Part shown: positions 5,322 to 8,145 of the stretch, piece by piece
Position numbering within the stretch: position 1 is the stretch's first letter
Layout: each line of letters starts with the position of its first letter
From: an uncultured Oscillospiraceae bacterium
Lineage (GTDB): Bacteria > Bacillota > Clostridia > Oscillospirales > Acutalibacteraceae
Assembly (NCBI GenBank): GCA_900553255.1
Contig: USCI01000097.1
Location: 1 to 8,145, forward strand
Direction of reading: 5' to 3'
DNA length: 8,145 nucleotides
Made by a program: the position numbers and the translations under genes
Notes under the pieces: generated by a model
Databases searched by the model: none
The model's input: only the letters and a program-made list of their open reading frames with translations
What the model was told of the DNA's origin: nothing

Positions 5322-7781
5322 TCACATGCCCTTGACCGGGCGGCAGTGCCAGATCCGGTCGGAATAGTCCTGAATCGCGCGGTCGGCGGCAAAAATCCCG
5401 CTCCCCGCGGTGTTGAGCAGCGCCATGCGCGCCCACTGATCCCGGTCGAGATAGGTTTTCGCCGACAGGTCCTGTACACGGCAGTAGTCCTCGAAATCCG
5501 CGAGCACCATATACGGGTCGTTGCTTGTCAGCGAACCGGCAATCTCGCCGAAGGTACGCCCGCCGAAGCCCTTGAACATCGCGTCCACCGCACGGTGGAT
5601 ATGCGGGTCGCCGGTATACAGCGCCTGCGGGTGGTAGCCCTGCTTTTTGAGCGCCTCCACCTCGTCCGCCTTCATGCCGAACAGGAACACGTTCTCCTCC
5701 CCGACCGCATCGGTGATCTCCACGTTCGCGCCGTCGAGGGTGCCGAGCGTCAGCGCGCCGTTCATCATCAGCTTCATATTGCCGGTGCCGCTCGCTTCGG
5801 TGCCGGCGAGCGAAATCTGCTCGCTGATGTCGGCGGCGGGCATCAGCAGCTCGGCCAGCGTCACCCGGTAGTCCTCGAGGTACACCACCTTCAGCTTATC
5901 CCGCACCGCCGGGTCGTTATCAATCTCCTTGGCGAGGCAGCAGATGAACCGGATGATCTCCTTGGCGAGGTGATAGCCCGGGGCGGATTTCGCGCCGAAC
6001 AGGTAGGTGCGCGGCACAAAATCCATATTCGGGTTATCCTTGAGGGTCAGGTAGGTGTGCAGGATATGCAGCGCGTTGAGATGCTGCCGCTTGTACTCAT
6101 GCAGCCGCTTGACCTGCACGTCGAACAGCGAATCCGGATCCACCGTCACGCCGTTCATTTCCTGGATATAGGCGGCGAGCCGCTCCTTATTGCGGCGCTT
6201 GATCGCCATGAATTCTTCACGCGACGCCGGGTCGTCGGCGTATTTTTTCAGCCCCTCGAGCTGCGCGGCGTCGAGCACGAAGCCGTCGCCGATACGCGCC
6301 TGCACGAACGATGCGAGTTCCGGGTTCGCCTGACACAGCCAGCGGCGGTGCGCGATGCCATTGGTGACATTGGTGAATTTTTCCGGCATCACCGAATACG
6401 CATCCTTAAACACGCTGTGCTTGACAATCTCGCTGTGCAGGCGGGACACGCCGTTGACCGCATGGCAGGCCGCGACACACAGGTTCGCCATCTTGATGAC
6501 GCCGTAGCTGATGATCGCCATGCGGCTGACCTTCTCGGTGTCGCCGCCGGTCTCGGCCATCATCTGCGCGCTGAAGCGGTTGTTGATCTCCCGTACAATC
6601 TGGTAGATGCGCGGCAGGCGCTGGCTGAACAGATCCTCCGGCCAGCATTCGAGCGCCTCCGCCATGACGGTGTGGTTGGTGTAGGCAAAGGTCTGGGTGA
6701 CAATACGCCAGGCGTCGTCCCACCCGTAGCCGCATTCGTCGAGCATGATACGCATCAGCTCCGGAATCGCCAGGGTCGGGTGGGTGTCGTTGACGTGCAC
6801 CGCCGCCATCTCCGGCAGGCTGTCCAGCGTGCCGTACTGCTCCAGGTGCCGGCGCACAATATCCTGCACCGACGCCGACACCAGGAAATACTGCTGCGAC
6901 AGCCGCAGCGATTTGCCCTCCCGGTGGTTATCCGCCGGATACAGCACCTGGGTGATGACCTCCGCCATCGCCTTCTGCTCCATCGCCCGCATGTATTCGC
7001 CCTGGTTGAACAGCGACATATCCATCCCCGGCGCGGTTGCCCGCCACAGCCGCAGCGTCGATACCCCGCGGCCGTCCTTGCCGGCGACCATCATGTCGAA
7101 AGGCTGCGCGATGACCACCGTGGCGTCCTTATGCTCCACATGGTGATACCCGCCGTCCCACGATTCCTCAATACGGCCGTCGAATTTCACCTCTTTGGCC
7201 AACTCCGGGCGCGGCAGCAGCCAGCTTTCACCGCCCGGCAGCCAGTAGTCCGGCAGCTCGGTCTGCCAGCCGTCCACCAGCTTCTGACGGAAAATGCCGT
7301 ATTCGTACAGCAGCGAATACCCGATTGCCGGGATGGACGCGGTCGCCAGCCCATCGAGGAAGCAGGCGGCCAAGCGCCCGAGCCCGCCATTGCCGAGGCC
7401 GGCATCCGGCTCCAGCTCATACAGCGTGTCGAGCTTCACCCCGTATTCCTTTTTCAGCAGCTCCTGTGTCATTTCGGTCAGGTTCAGGTTATACAAGCTG
7501 TTCTTGAGCGAACGGCCCATCAGGAACTCCATGCACAGGTAATAAACCTGCTTGGACTGCTGCTCCTTGGTTTTCGCAATAAATTCCAAACGCTTGTTGC
7601 GCATCAGGTCGCGCAGCACCAGCGCCAGCGCGTTATATATGTTTTCGTTGGTGGCATCCTGCGGCTGCACCGAAAAATTATGCAGCAGCTTGGCCGACAG
7701 GCGTTCCGACAGCTCCTTGCGGGTGACCGGCACGCAGGCCTTTTCCGCCGGACGGGCGGTCTCTTTTTTCTTGTCGCGCAT
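5322..7781 (-). CDS. glgP: Glycogen/starch/alpha-glucan phosphorylase
   Basis: The 819-residue protein is a full-length GT35 glycogen phosphorylase (bacterial GlgP/MalP are about 800-815 aa). It removes terminal alpha-1,4 glucose units from glycogen or maltodextrins using phosphate, giving glucose 1-phosphate in the cytosol. Family landmarks occur in order: EPDAGLGNGGLGRLAACFLDG (about 124-144), HVNDTHPTLAIPELMRIM (329-346), TNVTNGIAHRRWL (470-482), VKRLHEYKRQHLN (557-569), and EASGTGNMKLMMNGALTLGT with GTLDGANVEI (662-689). The PLP-binding lysine is K670. The start at 7781 follows AAGGAAGGA with about 6 nt spacing; the frame remains open up to 7883, but that stretch is the predicted mRNA leader and has no family similarity. 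The N-terminal 20 residues (KKKETARPAEKA) are a variable, charged extension. Unlike classical glg operons, no glgC, glgA or glgB neighbour is visible, although the upstream flank is cut by the window edge. Preference for glycogen or maltodextrin cannot be decided from sequence. Confidence 0.97.
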   Translation of the reverse strand: MRDKKKETARPAEKACVPVTRKELSERLSAKLLHNFSVQPQDATNENIYNALALVLRDLMRNKRLEFIAKTKEQQSKQVYYLCMEFLMGRSLKNSLYNLNLTEMTQELLKKEYGVKLDTLYELEPDAGLGNGGLGRLAACFLDGLATASIPAIGYSLLYEYGIFRQKLVDGWQTELPDYWLPGGESWLLPRPELAKEVKFDGRIEESWDGGYHHVEHKDATVVIAQPFDMMVAGKDGRGVSTLRLWRATAPGMDMSLFNQGEYMRAMEQKAMAEVITQVLYPADNHREGKSLRLSQQYFLVSASVQDIVRRHLEQYGTLDSLPEMAAVHVNDTHPTLAIPELMRIMLDECGYGWDDAWRIVTQTFAYTNHTVMAEALECWPEDLFSQRLPRIYQIVREINNRFSAQMMAETGGDTEKVSRMAIISYGVIKMANLCVAACHAVNGVSRLHSEIVKHSVFKDAYSVMPEKFTNVTNGIAHRRWLCQANPELASFVQARIGDGFVLDAAQLEGLKKYADDPASREEFMAIKRRNKERLAAYIQEMNGVTVDPDSLFDVQVKRLHEYKRQHLNALHILHTYLTLKDNPNMDFVPRTYLFGAKSAPGYHLAKEIIRFICCLAKEIDNDPAVRDKLKVVYLEDYRVTLAELLMPAADISEQISLAGTEASGTGNMKLMMNGALTLGTLDGANVEITDAVGEENVFLFGMKADEVEALKKQGYHPQALYTGDPHIHRAVDAMFKGFGGRTFGEIAGSLTSNDPYMVLADFEDYCRVQDLSAKTYLDRDQWARMALLNTAGSGIFAADRAIQDYSDRIWHCRPVKGM

Positions 7782-7894
7782 TCCGTATCCTTCCTTTCCC
7801 AAACACGAGAGGTTTCGCAGACGCACGGTTTTCTCTGGTAGTATCTCCCGCCATACGCCGGCGCATCCCTCCGAAGAAAGCACGATTCCCCCTT

Positions 7895-7923
7895 ATTATA
7901 TAGTATATGGTCGAATTCCGCAA
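7895..7923 (-). promoter_or_regulatory. Promoter of the phosphorylase gene
   Basis: On the minus strand, a perfect TATAAT (7900-7895) lies 17 bp after a TTGCGG -35 candidate (7923-7918). The sequence just upstream of the -35 (7924-7948) is almost pure A/T and could be an UP element. The predicted start near 7888 gives a leader of about 107 nt to the ATG at 7781, longer than for the other genes here. I see no riboswitch motif in that leader. Confidence 0.55.
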
Positions 7924-7980
7924 TAGTTAATAATAATGAATAAATTTAAGACGCGATTTGCCTTTGTTTAGAAATAATTA

Positions 7981-7996
7981 TTGTGTATATGCACAA
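7981..7996. promoter_or_regulatory. Possible operator: 16-bp near-palindrome upstream of glgP
   Basis: TTGTGTATATGCACAA pairs in seven of eight positions around its centre, with the arms TTGTG and CACAA exact. It lies about 58 bp upstream of the phosphorylase -35, in a region with no gene. Such TTGTG/CACAA arms are typical of dimeric regulator sites, but the spacing does not fit the common Rex site (8 bp between arms rather than 6), and I cannot assign a regulator. A 10-bp palindrome AATAATTATT directly precedes it (7973-7982). Confidence 0.35.
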
Positions 7997-8060
7997 AAAT
8001 AAGACCATTTTTCTTTGTAATAAATAGAGGCTTCACGCGGCCTGTTCAGCGGGGATGAGC

Positions 8061-8092
8061 AAAAAAACGCCCGTCCGGACGGACGGGCGTTT
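8061..8092 (-). terminator. Intrinsic terminator for a minus-strand gene beyond the window
   Basis: A perfect 12-bp stem (8065-8076 with 8081-8092) has a GGAC loop. On the minus strand it ends in seven consecutive Ts (8067-8061), the classic form of an intrinsic terminator. No minus-strand gene is recognisable in 8093-8145, so it probably ends a transcript entering from the right edge. Two minus-strand frames there close at 8100-8102 and 8092-8094, either of which could be the last codons of that gene, but the stretch is too short to tell. This terminator would isolate glgP from its upstream neighbour. Confidence 0.8.
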
Positions 8093-8145
8093 CAGACTGT
8101 CAAAAAAGTCGTTTCGCAAAAAATAATGCACAAAAAGTTTTCGCC

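Noticed and set aside
5346..7841. An open frame of over 800 codons antisense to glgP
   Set aside because: It mirrors the phosphorylase gene almost exactly, has biased His/Arg/Val-rich composition and lacks a sensible ribosome binding site. The phosphorylase on the other strand is unmistakable.
7678..7923. Small minus-strand open frame overlapping the glgP leader and N-terminus
   Set aside because: Its internal ATGs lack properly spaced ribosome binding sites (GGAGGG directly abuts one ATG), and most of it lies in another frame of glgP. Its first ATG is upstream of the predicted transcription start.
7981..7998. Rex (NADH-sensing repressor) binding site upstream of glgP
   Set aside because: The Rex consensus has 8 bp between TTGTG and CACAA; here there are 6, and the inner AA/TT positions do not match.

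Overview
The window looks like a stretch of chromosome from a fairly GC-rich Bacillota species, most likely a gut Clostridia of the Oscillospirales type. This is an inference from the gene families, the AGGAGG-like ribosome binding sites, the TGnTATAAT-type promoters and the style of the proteins. No rRNA, tRNA, CRISPR array or transposase gene was found.

The left quarter (about 1-2060) is accessory in character. It starts with a class C beta-lactamase-type serine hydrolase that has lost its N-terminal half, including the catalytic SxxK serine. The original ribosome binding site and first few codons still sit just upstream but are out of frame. A 21-bp perfect hairpin terminator follows. Next comes a divergent pair: a small SLOG-fold (DUF1273/YoqJ-like) protein on the minus strand and an XRE-family helix-turn-helix regulator on the plus strand. 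Their promoters appear to overlap in a 124-bp gap. A bidirectional hairpin terminator at about 2020-2062 closes this section.

The rest (about 2060-7890) is GC-rich and housekeeping in character. On the minus strand, a GT4-type glycosyltransferase and the peptidoglycan editing factor PgeF form a two-gene operon with 6 nt between them. It is read from a recognisable promoter at 4106-4135. Divergent from it, with its own good promoter, is a winged-helix protein resembling the AlkZ/YcaQ DNA glycosylase family. That gene converges, across a 15-bp hairpin terminator, on a full-length glycogen/starch phosphorylase (819 aa, PLP lysine present) on the minus strand.

The right end (7890-8145) is an AT-rich intergenic region. 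It holds the phosphorylase promoter, a 16-bp near-palindrome that may be an operator, and a U-tract terminator that would end a minus-strand transcript arriving from beyond the window. The genes do not form one pathway. The links supported by sequence are the glycosyltransferase-pgeF operon and the likely regulatory pairing of the SLOG and XRE genes. The best candidates for a second look are the SLOG/XRE pair, the broken hydrolase and the phosphorylase upstream region; nothing here is clearly a new system.
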